Positions 8,049 to 16,793 of a stretch of DNA of 64,000 nucleotides are shown piece after piece (within the stretch, counting starts at the first letter, position 1; every line of letters begins with the position of its first letter). The stretch lies in contig JAZOAC010000027.1 in assembly GCA_045595285.1 (NCBI GenBank), forward strand, positions 16,367-80,366, given 5' to 3'. Both the position numbers and the translations under genes were made by a program. The notes beneath the pieces are model-generated. The model searched no databases. It worked only from the letters and a program-made list of their open reading frames with translations, and had not been told where the DNA came from. Source of the DNA: UBA1731 sp045595285 (GTDB lineage: Bacteria > Verrucomicrobiota > Kiritimatiellia > RFP12 > UBA1067).

Positions 8049-10874
8049 ATGAGCGACAACGAAGAGACGATTTTGAATCCACCGTGCGAATTCGGCCGCT
8101 TCATAGTGGAGCGTGAGCTGGGCCATGGCGGCATGGGCGGCGTTTTCCTTGCCCGTGACAAGATGCTTGACCGGCAGGTGGCGCTCAAGGTGATGCTGAA
8201 GTCGCTGGGCGAGGATCCGCAGTTCCTTGAACGCTTCAAGCGTGAGGCGCAGGCGGCGGCACGGCTCATCCATCCCGCTATCGCGCAGATATACTCCTAT
8301 GACATTGTGGACGGGCAGCCCTACATCGCCATGGAGATGGCGGGCGGCGGTTCTCTGCTGCGTCTCATGGAGGTGCACGGCAAGAACATCGATCCCACGC
8401 GCGTCATGCGCATCTGCAAGCAGGTCGCGGAAGGACTTTCCTGCGCTGCGGACCAGGGTCTTGTACATGGCGACATCAAGCCCGAGAACATTCTCTTCGA
8501 CGCCACCGGCGCCGCCAAGATAGTGGATTTCGGTCTGGCCGGAATGCAGGACGACAATTCCGGCGACGAGATATGGGGCACGCCCTACTACATCGCCCCC
8601 GAGAAGGTGCGCAAGGGCGTAACCGATTTCCGCGTCGACATGTATTCCCTCGGCGCGACAATCTACCACGCGCTCGTCGGTGCCGCTCCGTTTGAGGGGA
8701 CGGACCCCAATGAGGTGGTGAAGGCAAGGTTCCTTGCCGACGCAAAGCCGCCGAGCGAGGTCCGTCCGGGCCTGCCTAAGGCGCTGGACAGCGTGATTCT
8801 CAAGATGATGGCCCGCGAGGTCATCGACCGCTATCCCACCTGGGAGGCGTGCATTGGCGACATCAACAAGGTGCTTGCCGCAGGAATCGTGATTGACGAA
8901 AGTGCCGCCGCAAAGGCTGAACTGGGTTCGAATGCCGAAGGCACCGTCGAGGAAGCTGCGTCCTCCGACGCAACTTCTGCCGCTTCTCCCAAGAAGGGTG
9001 GCCGCCGTCTTGTCATGAAGGGTCGTCGCAGGATGGTGATGAAGAAGCGTCCAGGTTCCGCGGCGGAGACTGTGGAGCAGGAGGGACAGACCGGACTTGC
9101 CGATGTCGAGAATGTTGATGCGGCAGAGGATGCCGGCAATCAGGAGGCAGAGGAGACCGGAGACGCTGGGACCCCCGCATCCGAGGGCAAGAAGCAGATG
9201 ACCATCGGCAAGATGATCATGCTTGGAGCTGTCGCGATCGTAGCGATCCTTGCCGTTGCCGCCGGCGGAATCGTCTGGTACGTTTCGTCTTCGCGCGCCG
9301 CGGAGGCACAGAAGCGCATGGAGCTTCTCAACGCAAAGGCCGCCGAAGCCAGGGAAGCCATCCAGACAACCCTGAGGAGCTCACGTGATTTTGCGGATGA
9401 GGTCGCCGGACTTCGCGCGAAATCGGAGAAGCAGGTCAAGGATGCGTCCGACAAGTTCCTGGCCATGCTCGATCCTGAAGTCCGAGAAGTGTGCCGTCCG
9501 GTGATAATCCCGCCGGAGACGAAGGACTATACGGACGCAGTGGCCTATTCGAACAAGGTTGTCGAAAAGATGGCCGAGGTTGCCGCCGCGCTCGAGAAGG
9601 CCGCCGCGCCCGCACAGCCGGAGGTGACCGCCGCCGCTGACACCAATGCGCCAGCCGCAACGCCGGCTCCGGCGGCAACCAATGCGCCTGCGGCAACGCC
9701 TGCCCCTGTTGCGACGAACGCACCGACGGCAAAGGCTGCCGCGCCCGCCAAGGCGAAACCTGCGAAAGCGGCCCCTGCAAAGGCGGAGGCCCCTGCGGAG
9801 GAGCCGAAGGTCGAGGAGAAAAAGGTGGAGTATCCGCCTCAGCTCAAGGCGTTCCAGCAGCTCTGGACCGATCTCTGGACCATTCGCGCCGCCGAAATCC
9901 GAGTGAATGCATGCATGGCGCTCATCGTGTTCAAGGCATCTCTCAGCGAAAAGATAAAGGTGACGGATGTCGCGTCAGCCGAGAAACTCGCCAGGGCCAC
10001 CTCTGACCTTGTCGAGGAGTTCGAGGCGATGAAGGCCCAGAAGGTCATAGAACAGGCCTTGAGGAAGGCCGGAGCCATCAGGCAGAAGACCCCGGATCTG
10101 CTCGCAATCACGAAGCAGCAGATCGATCGCGCCCGTGCCCGCGCCGCCAAGCTTGCCGCCGAGAAGGCCGCCGCCGAGGCTGCCGAGGCCGCCAGACAGA
10201 AGGCCGAGGAGGAGTATAAGGCGAAGGTCGAGGCCGAGACGCTCAAGGCGCAGGAGAAGTATGAGGCTCTTGCGGACCGTGAGCTCAAGCGTCTCGACTG
10301 GGATTACGCCATGCGCCAGATGGGCGACCTGACGAACGGGTTCGAGAAGCTGACGCGTGAGGGGACCCAGGCCGTCATGGATCAGATCCACAAGATAAGG
10401 TGCATGCAGATGCTGCAGCAGCACTTCATCAAGAAGGGCAGGGGATTCACCTTCACGATGGGCAGATTCCCGCGCGGAACGAAGATTGCGGCGACGTCGG
10501 CCGACCAGATAACGCTTCAGCGTCCCACGCCCAAGAAGCGTTCTCTGAAGGACCGTCCTGTAACGCCTCCGCCAGACAAGATGAACTGGAGAAAGTTCTA
10601 CTTCGAGCAGGCGGGCATGCTCAATAACCTGATCATTGGCCTTGTCCAGGACCGTTCCGCCGCCCGTGTGGGATTGAAGGAGTGGTCGAACCTCATGTTC
10701 GGCTCCGCCTTGACGATGAGCACCCTCTTCCCGGATGAGCCGACAGTCCCCGCCCGTGTGGAAGAACTGGTCAACAAGGCTGTCGAGGAATTCGACAACT
10801 GCCAGAAGCTTGCGGAACGGCTTTTCCCCAAGGTCTTCAACAAGGAAGAGACCGCAACGACATCAAACGACTAA
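8049..10874 (+). CDS. Membrane-anchored Ser/Thr protein kinase (PknB-like) with long C-terminal coiled-coil region
   Basis: This is a 941-residue protein. Residues 16-275 are a Hanks-type kinase: glycine loop ELGHGGMGGVF, Lys47 (VALKV), catalytic loop HGDIKPEN (Asp142), DFG at 160-162 and GTPYYIAPE. The usual HRD arginine is Gly141, so this is a non-RD kinase. An acidic and basic linker leads to one membrane helix (about 390-412), then alpha-helical sequence, an Ala/Pro repeat linker (about 530-585) and a long Lys/Glu/Ala coiled coil (about 670-760). The C-terminal half has no recognisable sensor domain such as PASTA. The next three genes follow with gaps of 18, -1 and 14 bases, suggesting an operon. 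Confidence 0.9.
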   Translation: MSDNEETILNPPCEFGRFIVERELGHGGMGGVFLARDKMLDRQVALKVMLKSLGEDPQFLERFKREAQAAARLIHPAIAQIYSYDIVDGQPYIAMEMAGGGSLLRLMEVHGKNIDPTRVMRICKQVAEGLSCAADQGLVHGDIKPENILFDATGAAKIVDFGLAGMQDDNSGDEIWGTPYYIAPEKVRKGVTDFRVDMYSLGATIYHALVGAAPFEGTDPNEVVKARFLADAKPPSEVRPGLPKALDSVILKMMAREVIDRYPTWEACIGDINKVLAAGIVIDESAAAKAELGSNAEGTVEEAASSDATSAASPKKGGRRLVMKGRRRMVMKKRPGSAAETVEQEGQTGLADVENVDAAEDAGNQEAEETGDAGTPASEGKKQMTIGKMIMLGAVAIVAILAVAAGGIVWYVSSSRAAEAQKRMELLNAKAAEAREAIQTTLRSSRDFADEVAGLRAKSEKQVKDASDKFLAMLDPEVREVCRPVIIPPETKDYTDAVAYSNKVVEKMAEVAAALEKAAAPAQPEVTAAADTNAPAATPAPAATNAPAATPAPVATNAPTAKAAAPAKAKPAKAAPAKAEAPAEEPKVEEKKVEYPPQLKAFQQLWTDLWTIRAAEIRVNACMALIVFKASLSEKIKVTDVASAEKLARATSDLVEEFEAMKAQKVIEQALRKAGAIRQKTPDLLAITKQQIDRARARAAKLAAEKAAAEAAEAARQKAEEEYKAKVEAETLKAQEKYEALADRELKRLDWDYAMRQMGDLTNGFEKLTREGTQAVMDQIHKIRCMQMLQQHFIKKGRGFTFTMGRFPRGTKIAATSADQITLQRPTPKKRSLKDRPVTPPPDKMNWRKFYFEQAGMLNNLIIGLVQDRSAARVGLKEWSNLMFGSALTMSTLFPDEPTVPARVEELVNKAVEEFDNCQKLAERLFPKVFNKEETATTSND

Positions 10875-10892
10875 CCGAAAGGAACATAAGCA

Positions 10893-12353
10893 ATGGACGA
10901 CAAGGTAAAAAGATACGCCCGCTATCTGCTCATCATGGCAGGTCTTGGCGGTCTCATATACGGAATTGACGTGGGAGTCTGCGCAGCCGCGTACCCCTAC
11001 ATCGAAAAGACATCCGACTTCACAAAAGCTCAGCTCGGACTCATCGTCGGCGCGGTGCTTTGGGGCTCGGTCGCTTCCTCTCTCTTCGCAGGCACTCTCT
11101 CCGAGTGGTTCGGGCGCAAGATCATCATAGTCGTCTCTGCGCTGTTCTTCACGCTCTCGATCCCCGTCATCTGCGCTTCCGGTCTCTTTGAGGGCGGGAA
11201 CTTCATACTCATGACGATCGGACGCGGACTTCAGGGCGCATCCGCCGGTCTTGTTGGCGTCGTCGTTCCGATGTACCTTGCGGAATGTCTCGATTCCGAC
11301 AGCCGCGGCAAGGGAACGGGCATGTTCCAGCTGCTTCTGACAATCGGTCTCGTGTTTGCCGCCGTGATTGGCCTTGTCGTGACCTCTGTCGTCGGCGCCG
11401 CTGACGACATGACGATCAAGGCCGCCTCCAAGACGACCGCATGGCAGACGATCTTCTGGTGCTCGGCCGTTCCGGGCCTGATCCTTTTCTTCGGCGCGTT
11501 CAAGCTCAAGGAATCTCCGCGCTGGCTCTACAAGAAAGGCCGCAAGGATGAGGCTCTCGCCTCCCTCGCCGCGAACAACGGCGAAGAGAAGGCCAAGGAG
11601 ATCCTCGCCGAAATGATCGCCGCTGACGAGGCGGACGCGAAGGCGAAGGCGGAAATCGCGGCGAACGCCAAGAACGACACGCTCTTCCAGAAGAAGTACA
11701 TCTATCCGTTCTGCCTTGCCGTTGTGATTCTCGCCTGCAACCAGACGACCGGCATCAACTCCGTTCTCAACTACTCCGTTGACATCTTCCAGAAGACCGG
11801 TCTTCAGGGTGCGTTCGCGAACTGGTCCGATCTTGCCATCAAGCTCGTTAACATGATTATGACGATCGTCGCATGTACGCTCGTCGACAAGAAGGGGCGC
11901 AAGTTCCTCCTCAAGATGGGCACGAGCGGAATCATCATCGGTCTCAGTGGCGTCGGCGCGACGTTCCTCGCCATCTCCAACGGATGGCTTCAGGCTTCGC
12001 CCGTTACCGGCATCATCGCAACGCTCTTCTTCTTCATGTTCATCGCGTTTTACGGGGTCGGACCGGGCGTGTGCGTTTGGCTCGCGCTTTCCGAGCTCAT
12101 GCCCACGCGCATCCGCGCAACCGGCATGTCCATTGCGATGATTATCAACCAGGGCGTCTCTGCGCTCATCGCCACGGTGTTCCCCACGTGGGTCGCCGCA
12201 ACGAGCTTCCAGAGCGTGTTTTTCTGCCTTGCGGGCTTCACGGTGATCTACTTCATCGCGGCGGCGTTCTTCCTTCCTGAGACGAAGGGACGCACTCTCG
12301 AGGAGATCGAGAAGTACTTCACGACGGGCAGGATGCCTGAGAAGAAGCAGTGA
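10893..12353 (+). CDS. MFS sugar porter
   Basis: This 486-residue, 12-helix permease belongs to the sugar-porter family. Visible signatures are GLGGLIYGIDVGVCAAAYPYI in helix 1, the loop 2-3 motif SEWFGRKI, GRGLQGASAGLVGVVVPMYLAE (the PxYxxE region), KESPRWLYKKGRKDEA, NQTTGINSVLNYS and the terminal PETKGRTLEEIE. It probably imports a hexose or pentose by proton symport; the exact sugar is not readable. AAAGGA lies just upstream. It follows the kinase gene by 18 bases. Confidence 0.9.
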   Translation: MDDKVKRYARYLLIMAGLGGLIYGIDVGVCAAAYPYIEKTSDFTKAQLGLIVGAVLWGSVASSLFAGTLSEWFGRKIIIVVSALFFTLSIPVICASGLFEGGNFILMTIGRGLQGASAGLVGVVVPMYLAECLDSDSRGKGTGMFQLLLTIGLVFAAVIGLVVTSVVGAADDMTIKAASKTTAWQTIFWCSAVPGLILFFGAFKLKESPRWLYKKGRKDEALASLAANNGEEKAKEILAEMIAADEADAKAKAEIAANAKNDTLFQKKYIYPFCLAVVILACNQTTGINSVLNYSVDIFQKTGLQGAFANWSDLAIKLVNMIMTIVACTLVDKKGRKFLLKMGTSGIIIGLSGVGATFLAISNGWLQASPVTGIIATLFFFMFIAFYGVGPGVCVWLALSELMPTRIRATGMSIAMIINQGVSALIATVFPTWVAATSFQSVFFCLAGFTVIYFIAAAFFLPETKGRTLEEIEKYFTTGRMPEKKQ

Positions 12354-13186
12354 TGAAGATCAGGTTTCTCGGAACCGGAACAAGCGTCGGGGTGCCGCAG
12401 ATTGGCTGCAGGTGCCCCGTATGCACATCATCCGATCCAAGAGACCGCCGCCGCCGTACAGGCATCCATGTCAGCACGGAAAAGTCGGCGTTCCTCGTCG
12501 ATACGCCCGTCGAACTGCGCGAGGCCTGCATCGAGTACGGAATCACGAAGGTGGACGCGGTGGTGTTCACCCATGCCCACATGGACCACGTGGCGGCATT
12601 CGACGATGTGCGCAGGTTCAACACCCTGAACGGAGAGAAGGTGCCGTGCGAGCCGGACGAGCCGGGCGCGAACGGCCGCACATTCCGGATCATAGGCAGG
12701 CCAATGAACTGCTATGCGTCGCCAGAGACCATCGAGTCGATGCGACACATCTTCCCGTACATCACCGGAAAGGCGAATCCGCACGGGCTGTTCCGTCCGA
12801 TGATCGAGTTCGTTCCGGTCATCGCGCCGTTTTCCATCGGCGATGTGAGGCTCACTCCGTTCGAGGTGCCGCATGGACCCAAGACCTACGGCTACATGAT
12901 CGAATGCGAGGGAGTCAGGGTCGGATACGCGAGCGACTGCAGCGGGCTGTCAGATTCGGCCATAGAACTTCTTTCCGGCGTGGATCTGATGGTGCTGGAC
13001 TGTCTCCGCAAGCGCGAGCACCCCACGCATCTTTCTCTGGACCGTTCGCTGGACTACATCCGGCGAATCGGTGCGAAGCGCGGATTGCTCGTGCACATGT
13101 GCCATGACATCTCCCACGCGGATTATCTGAAGGAACTCCCCGGAAACGTCCAGCCGGCCTATGACGGCCTTGAGGTTGTGCTTTGA
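12353..13186 (+). CDS. MBL-fold metallohydrolase, PhnP-like
   Basis: This 277-residue protein belongs to the metallo-beta-lactamase fold. The N-terminus (KIRFLGTGTSVGVPQIGCRCPVC) carries the PhnP-type structural cysteine pair, and the metal site HAHMDH is clear. Later metal ligands are VPHGPKTYGY, YASDCSG and HMCHD. PhnP cleaves cyclic phosphodiesters, and related proteins act on other phosphodiesters; no phn genes are in view, so the substrate is open. The ATG at 12353 overlaps the stop of the sugar porter by one base, so translation is probably coupled. The GTG at 12350 is less likely. Confidence 0.85.
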   Translation: MKIRFLGTGTSVGVPQIGCRCPVCTSSDPRDRRRRTGIHVSTEKSAFLVDTPVELREACIEYGITKVDAVVFTHAHMDHVAAFDDVRRFNTLNGEKVPCEPDEPGANGRTFRIIGRPMNCYASPETIESMRHIFPYITGKANPHGLFRPMIEFVPVIAPFSIGDVRLTPFEVPHGPKTYGYMIECEGVRVGYASDCSGLSDSAIELLSGVDLMVLDCLRKREHPTHLSLDRSLDYIRRIGAKRGLLVHMCHDISHADYLKELPGNVQPAYDGLEVVL

Positions 13187-13200
13187 GAAAGGTTTTTAAA

Positions 13201-14031
13201 ATGACGAAAAATGCGTTCTTGGTTCTTCCTCTGCTCATGTCCCTTGCCGCTTTTGCGGCGCCGCCGCAGAGCGAGATATCCGTGAAGCTCATCCCAGACC
13301 GGCGCGAGTACGTGGTGGGTGAACGGCTCCGCGCAGTTGTCGACATCGCGAATTCCAGCGCCGATTCGATCGATGTCGGGAAGCCGGGTTCCGCCGACAC
13401 GTTTCGCATAGAGGTCTTCCGCGCACGGGACATGGCAAGCCGTGACAGGGTCGGCGACAAGCCGTTGGTCGCGCCGTTCCTTCTGCACTCGTCCGAGGGA
13501 CAGAAACTCGAGACGTTCATCGGCGACCATTTCCCGCTGCATGATCCGGTCCGCTATCTTGCGCGCGCCGTTCTGGTTCATGCCGGTTCGCGTTACGAAT
13601 CCTCACTTGTCAGTTTTGACGTTGTACCGGGAATGACAGTCGGAAAGGCGATGCAGATGTTCAGGAACAACCCTGGACTCAAGCGCACCTTTGAGATTGT
13701 GTACTGGATGCGCGGCCAGCGCGAGCATCTTTTCCTCAAGGCGAGCGATGAGGGCGGAAGGGTATGGCGCACCACCGATCTGGGGGGGCTGCTCCGCATC
13801 ACGGAGCCGAAGATATCGGTGATGCCGAATGGCGAAGTGATAGTGCTCCATCGCGCCACGCAGAGCCAGTTCATGCGAAGCGTGTTCTGGAGCCTTCCAG
13901 ATGCCCTTGACTTCAGGAAGCAGGAGCCTATGGTCGATCCGGATGTCGCCGGCTCACAGCGCATGCGGGACCTTTACATGGAGTCCGGCGGCGTTACTCC
14001 CGTGAAGAAGTCCTGGTGGAAGTTCTGGTGA
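13201..14031 (+). CDS. Secreted protein of unknown function
   Basis: This 276-residue protein has a signal peptide (FLVLPLLMSLAAFAAPP). The first part (SVKLIPDRREYVVGERLRAVVDIANSS) reads like an immunoglobulin-like beta-sandwich. I do not recognise the family of the rest, which ends in the basic-aromatic tail KKSWWKFW. The ATG at 13201 with AAAGG upstream is preferred to the TTG at 13183, which lies inside the preceding gene. It is the last gene of the kinase operon. Confidence 0.7.
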   Translation: MTKNAFLVLPLLMSLAAFAAPPQSEISVKLIPDRREYVVGERLRAVVDIANSSADSIDVGKPGSADTFRIEVFRARDMASRDRVGDKPLVAPFLLHSSEGQKLETFIGDHFPLHDPVRYLARAVLVHAGSRYESSLVSFDVVPGMTVGKAMQMFRNNPGLKRTFEIVYWMRGQREHLFLKASDEGGRVWRTTDLGGLLRITEPKISVMPNGEVIVLHRATQSQFMRSVFWSLPDALDFRKQEPMVDPDVAGSQRMRDLYMESGGVTPVKKSWWKFW

Positions 14032-14083
14032 ACCGTATATGACGTAGGTCGGCGCCATTTTTGCGCATTTCACATTCGACTTA

Positions 14084-14092
14084 TGATACAAT
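14084..14092 (+). promoter_or_regulatory. Extended -10 box of the acyl carrier gene
   Basis: TGATACAAT (hexamer TACAAT 14087-14092) ends ten bases before the ATG at 14103, implying a leader of only a few bases. It lies inside the longer reading frame that could begin at TTG 14061, which argues against that start. Confidence 0.55.
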
Positions 14093-14102
14093 ATGCGGCA
14101 AC

Positions 14103-14366
14103 ATGAACAGAGAAGAGATTGAAAACAAACTGAAGGAGATCGTGGTCACATCCCTCGATCTTGAGGATATCACGGTTGCCGATATTGAGACGGACGTTCC
14201 GCTTTTCGGCGAGGGGCTTGGACTGGACTCGATAGACGCGCTCGAGCTTGGAATGGCCGTCAAGAAGGAGTTCGGCATAACGTTCTCGTCAAATCCGGCC
14301 GACAACAAGCAGATATTCCGCTCTGTGAAGACGTTGGCGGATTACATCCAGAGCCAGGGCAAGTGA
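14103..14366 (+). CDS. Acyl carrier protein
   Basis: This is an 87-residue acidic ACP with the phosphopantetheine attachment motif GLGLDSIDALELG (Ser43, DSI in place of the DSL of fatty-acid ACPs). The helix pattern and length fit a standalone carrier. It is followed after 23 bases by an AMP-ligase fusion. Together they resemble the carrier and loading ligase of aryl-polyene-like pathways rather than primary fatty-acid synthesis, because no fab genes are adjacent. The start at 14103 is chosen because the -10 box lies within the longer frame. Confidence 0.88.
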   Translation: MNREEIENKLKEIVVTSLDLEDITVADIETDVPLFGEGLGLDSIDALELGMAVKKEFGITFSSNPADNKQIFRSVKTLADYIQSQGK

Positions 14367-14389
14367 CGCGGAGATAGCGGTGGCGCTTT

Positions 14390-15649
14390 ATGCTTTGCGC
14401 GGTATTTGCCATCCTATTCGGGCTTTCGCTCCTTCCCGGGCGGAAGCCTTTGTGTCTGAGATTCGCGGAAAGGATATCGGAAGGGATACTTCCTGATGGT
14501 GCCGTCGGGTACTGCCGCCGTCTCACATGGGTGTGGTTCGCCCTGCTGGCATCGTGTTCGGCGTTTTCGCTGTCGGCGGCGGTGTGCGCCGGGAGGACTG
14601 GGCTTGTCGCATCTACGATTTTCACCTGCGCGCTGATTCCTCTGGCGTTCCTTGTTGAAGGTGCAGTCCGCCGTCGCAGGTTTTCGGTTGTCTTCCACAC
14701 GAGCGGAAGCACATCCAAGCCGAAGGAGATCGTAAAGACGTTCGAGTCCCTTGCGAAAGAGGTCGCTTTCCACAGGAAAAGGCTTTCGATACCGGCGGGG
14801 ACGCTTTTTCTTGCTACGATTGAGCCTCACCACATGTACGGAAAGCTTTGGCGCGAACTTCTGCCTCCGGCGGCGAAGTGCAAAGTGGATCCGGATGTCA
14901 TACTCGCGCCTGAACATCTGATCGCGAAGATGCGGTCTGCCGAAAAGGTCTTTTTCGTCACCACGCCGACGTTCCTCAAGCGGTTCTGCGCATATGCCGA
15001 CCAGTATGAAGTGCCGCAGAACTGCGTCGAGATCGTCACGTCCGGCGCACTGCTGGATGCAGAGACGAGCGCGGCGGCAAAGCGGGTGTTCGGCATTGCC
15101 CCGCAGGAGATATTCGGTTCGACGGAGACGGGCGGAGTCGCATGGCGCAGGCAGGGCGGCGAAAATGCGGGTCCATACGACTGGACCGTGTTCGATTCCG
15201 TTGACGTGAGGGCCTCTGCGGACGGACGTCTGGTGGTGAACAGTCCGTTTTCCTTCCAGAAGGATTTTGTGATGGGGGATGGCGTCGAGATGTCTCCGGA
15301 CGGCAGGCATTTCAAGCTGCTGGGGCGCAGGGACCGTCTGGTCAAGATTGCGGAACAGCGGGTTTCTATGCCAGAGATGGAGGATCGGATCAGGAATCTG
15401 GATGGCATAGAGGATGTCGCGTTGACTGTCCTTGAGGGAGAGAAGGGGCCGTATCTTGGGGCGGTCATTGTGACTTCTGATGCAGGGTTCCACTCCCACG
15501 ACGCAAAATCCGTGCTTGAGGTCAGGCGTCGTTTGACGCCGCTGTTTCCAAAAGGTACGGTGCCCAAGCGATACCGCTTTGTGACTGAACTTCCGCGCAA
15601 TCCGCAGGGAAAGGTCACTACTACAGAATTGAGGGAACTTTTGGTATAA
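14390..15649 (+). CDS. COG4648-like membrane domain fused to acyl-AMP ligase
   Basis: This is a 419-residue protein. Residues 1-95 are two to three membrane helices around GAVGYCRRLTWVWFALLASCSAF, a pattern I recognise from the small COG4648 membrane proteins of aryl polyene clusters. Residues about 98-419 are an ANL-family adenylation domain: P-loop FHTSGSTSKPKE, FGSTETGGVAWR, GRRDRLVKIAEQRVSMPEMED and the catalytic lysine in NPQGKVTT (Lys408). It is shorter than typical ligases of about 450-500 residues. The likely job is to activate an aryl or fatty acid at the membrane and load the adjacent ACP. Ketosynthase and dehydratase partners are not in the window. Confidence 0.82.
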   Translation: MLCAVFAILFGLSLLPGRKPLCLRFAERISEGILPDGAVGYCRRLTWVWFALLASCSAFSLSAAVCAGRTGLVASTIFTCALIPLAFLVEGAVRRRRFSVVFHTSGSTSKPKEIVKTFESLAKEVAFHRKRLSIPAGTLFLATIEPHHMYGKLWRELLPPAAKCKVDPDVILAPEHLIAKMRSAEKVFFVTTPTFLKRFCAYADQYEVPQNCVEIVTSGALLDAETSAAAKRVFGIAPQEIFGSTETGGVAWRRQGGENAGPYDWTVFDSVDVRASADGRLVVNSPFSFQKDFVMGDGVEMSPDGRHFKLLGRRDRLVKIAEQRVSMPEMEDRIRNLDGIEDVALTVLEGEKGPYLGAVIVTSDAGFHSHDAKSVLEVRRRLTPLFPKGTVPKRYRFVTELPRNPQGKVTTTELRELLV

Positions 15650-15698
15650 TGGTCGGGATTTTTCTCTTTAATCCAATCACAAGAAAGCGAGACACTTA

Positions 15699-16739
15699 AT
15701 GGCTATCAACAGAAGAGACTTCATCTCAACGGCTGCGAGCGCATTTGCGTTCAGCGGATGCGCCTCTGCGGCGAAAGCGGTAAAGAATCCGGAGCCGAAG
15801 TTCATCTGGTCCTACCTTGCGCATTTCGGTGTGAATTCATGGCGCGACGTCCCGCTCGAGACGCAGGATCCGTCCATGCCGGAGAAGTGGCTTACGCGCT
15901 GCTGCGCGAACCATGTGCGTTTCGACGAGCCTTCCTGGCAGAGGATCTCCGCCGCCCTTGCGAAGGCCGGCTGCAACCAGATAGTCATAGACCTTGCGGA
16001 GATTGTCGAGTATCCCAGCCATCCTGAACTCGCGGTCAAGGGGTCCTGGAGCGTGGAGAAGCTCCGCAAGGAGCTCGCCCGTCTGCGCGGAATGGGTTTT
16101 GAGGTGATTCCCAAGCTCAACTTCTCCGCATGCCACGACACGTGGCTCAAGGACTACCACCGGATGGTCTCCACCAAGAAGTATTATCAGGTGTGCGAGG
16201 ATGTCATCAAAGATGTCGCCGAAATGTTTGACTATCCCCGCTACTTCCATCTTGGGTATGACGAGGAGACGCCCGGCCACCAGAGCCGCCATCTTTTCGC
16301 CGTGTGCCGTCAGGGTGATCTTTGGTGGCATGACTTCCTCTGGTTCGCGAAGGTCACGGAGAAGACCGGCTGCCGCCCATGGATCTGGAGCGACTACATC
16401 TGGAACCACAAGGACGAGTTCCTCAAGCGTATGCCTAAGAGTGTTTTGCAGTCCAACTGGTACTATGGTGCGAGTTTTGACACCTCAAAGATGAAGCGTC
16501 CGTATGTCGAGGCCTACGAATGGCTCGACAAGGCTGGATTTGACCAGGTTCCCACAGGCTCGAACTGGAGCTGCGACACCAACTTCTCCGGCACTGTCAA
16601 GTTCTGTGACGAGAAGTGCCGCAAGGAGCTCATCAAAGGGTACATGATGGCTCCGTGGACGCGCACATTCGCGATTCACGAAGAGAAGTCGATGCAGGCC
16701 ATCGATCAGCTTGCCGCCGCAATAAAAGCTCGTCCCTGA
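15699..16739 (+). CDS. Tat-exported lipoprotein with glycosidase-like TIM barrel
   Basis: This 346-residue protein starts MAINRRDFISTAAS, a twin-arginine signal, followed by the lipobox FSGC, so it is probably a Tat-exported lipoprotein. The mature part looks like a (beta/alpha)8 barrel: FIWSYLAHFGVNSW, CNQIVIDLAEIVEYPSHPEL, GFEVIPKLNFSACHD and YFHLGYDEETPGHQ. The DE pair resembles the GH20 catalytic site, but the match is loose and activity is inferred. Its leader shares CAATCACAAGAAAG (15674-15687) with the MFS gene at 27984. The next gene is also a Tat lipoprotein. Confidence 0.7.
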   Translation: MAINRRDFISTAASAFAFSGCASAAKAVKNPEPKFIWSYLAHFGVNSWRDVPLETQDPSMPEKWLTRCCANHVRFDEPSWQRISAALAKAGCNQIVIDLAEIVEYPSHPELAVKGSWSVEKLRKELARLRGMGFEVIPKLNFSACHDTWLKDYHRMVSTKKYYQVCEDVIKDVAEMFDYPRYFHLGYDEETPGHQSRHLFAVCRQGDLWWHDFLWFAKVTEKTGCRPWIWSDYIWNHKDEFLKRMPKSVLQSNWYYGASFDTSKMKRPYVEAYEWLDKAGFDQVPTGSNWSCDTNFSGTVKFCDEKCRKELIKGYMMAPWTRTFAIHEEKSMQAIDQLAAAIKARP

Positions 16740-16793
16740 TTGCGCAGATCCTATTGACCACAGTAAACCATCACCGATACATAATCAACTGAC

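Noticed and set aside
9600..9780. Tandem DNA repeat in the kinase gene
   Set aside because: It is the codon-level trace of the Ala/Pro linker of the protein (NAPAATPAP units), normal for such linkers.
14414..15499. Minus-strand frame of 361 codons
   Set aside because: It is antisense to the ACP-ligase gene, which carries all adenylation motifs.
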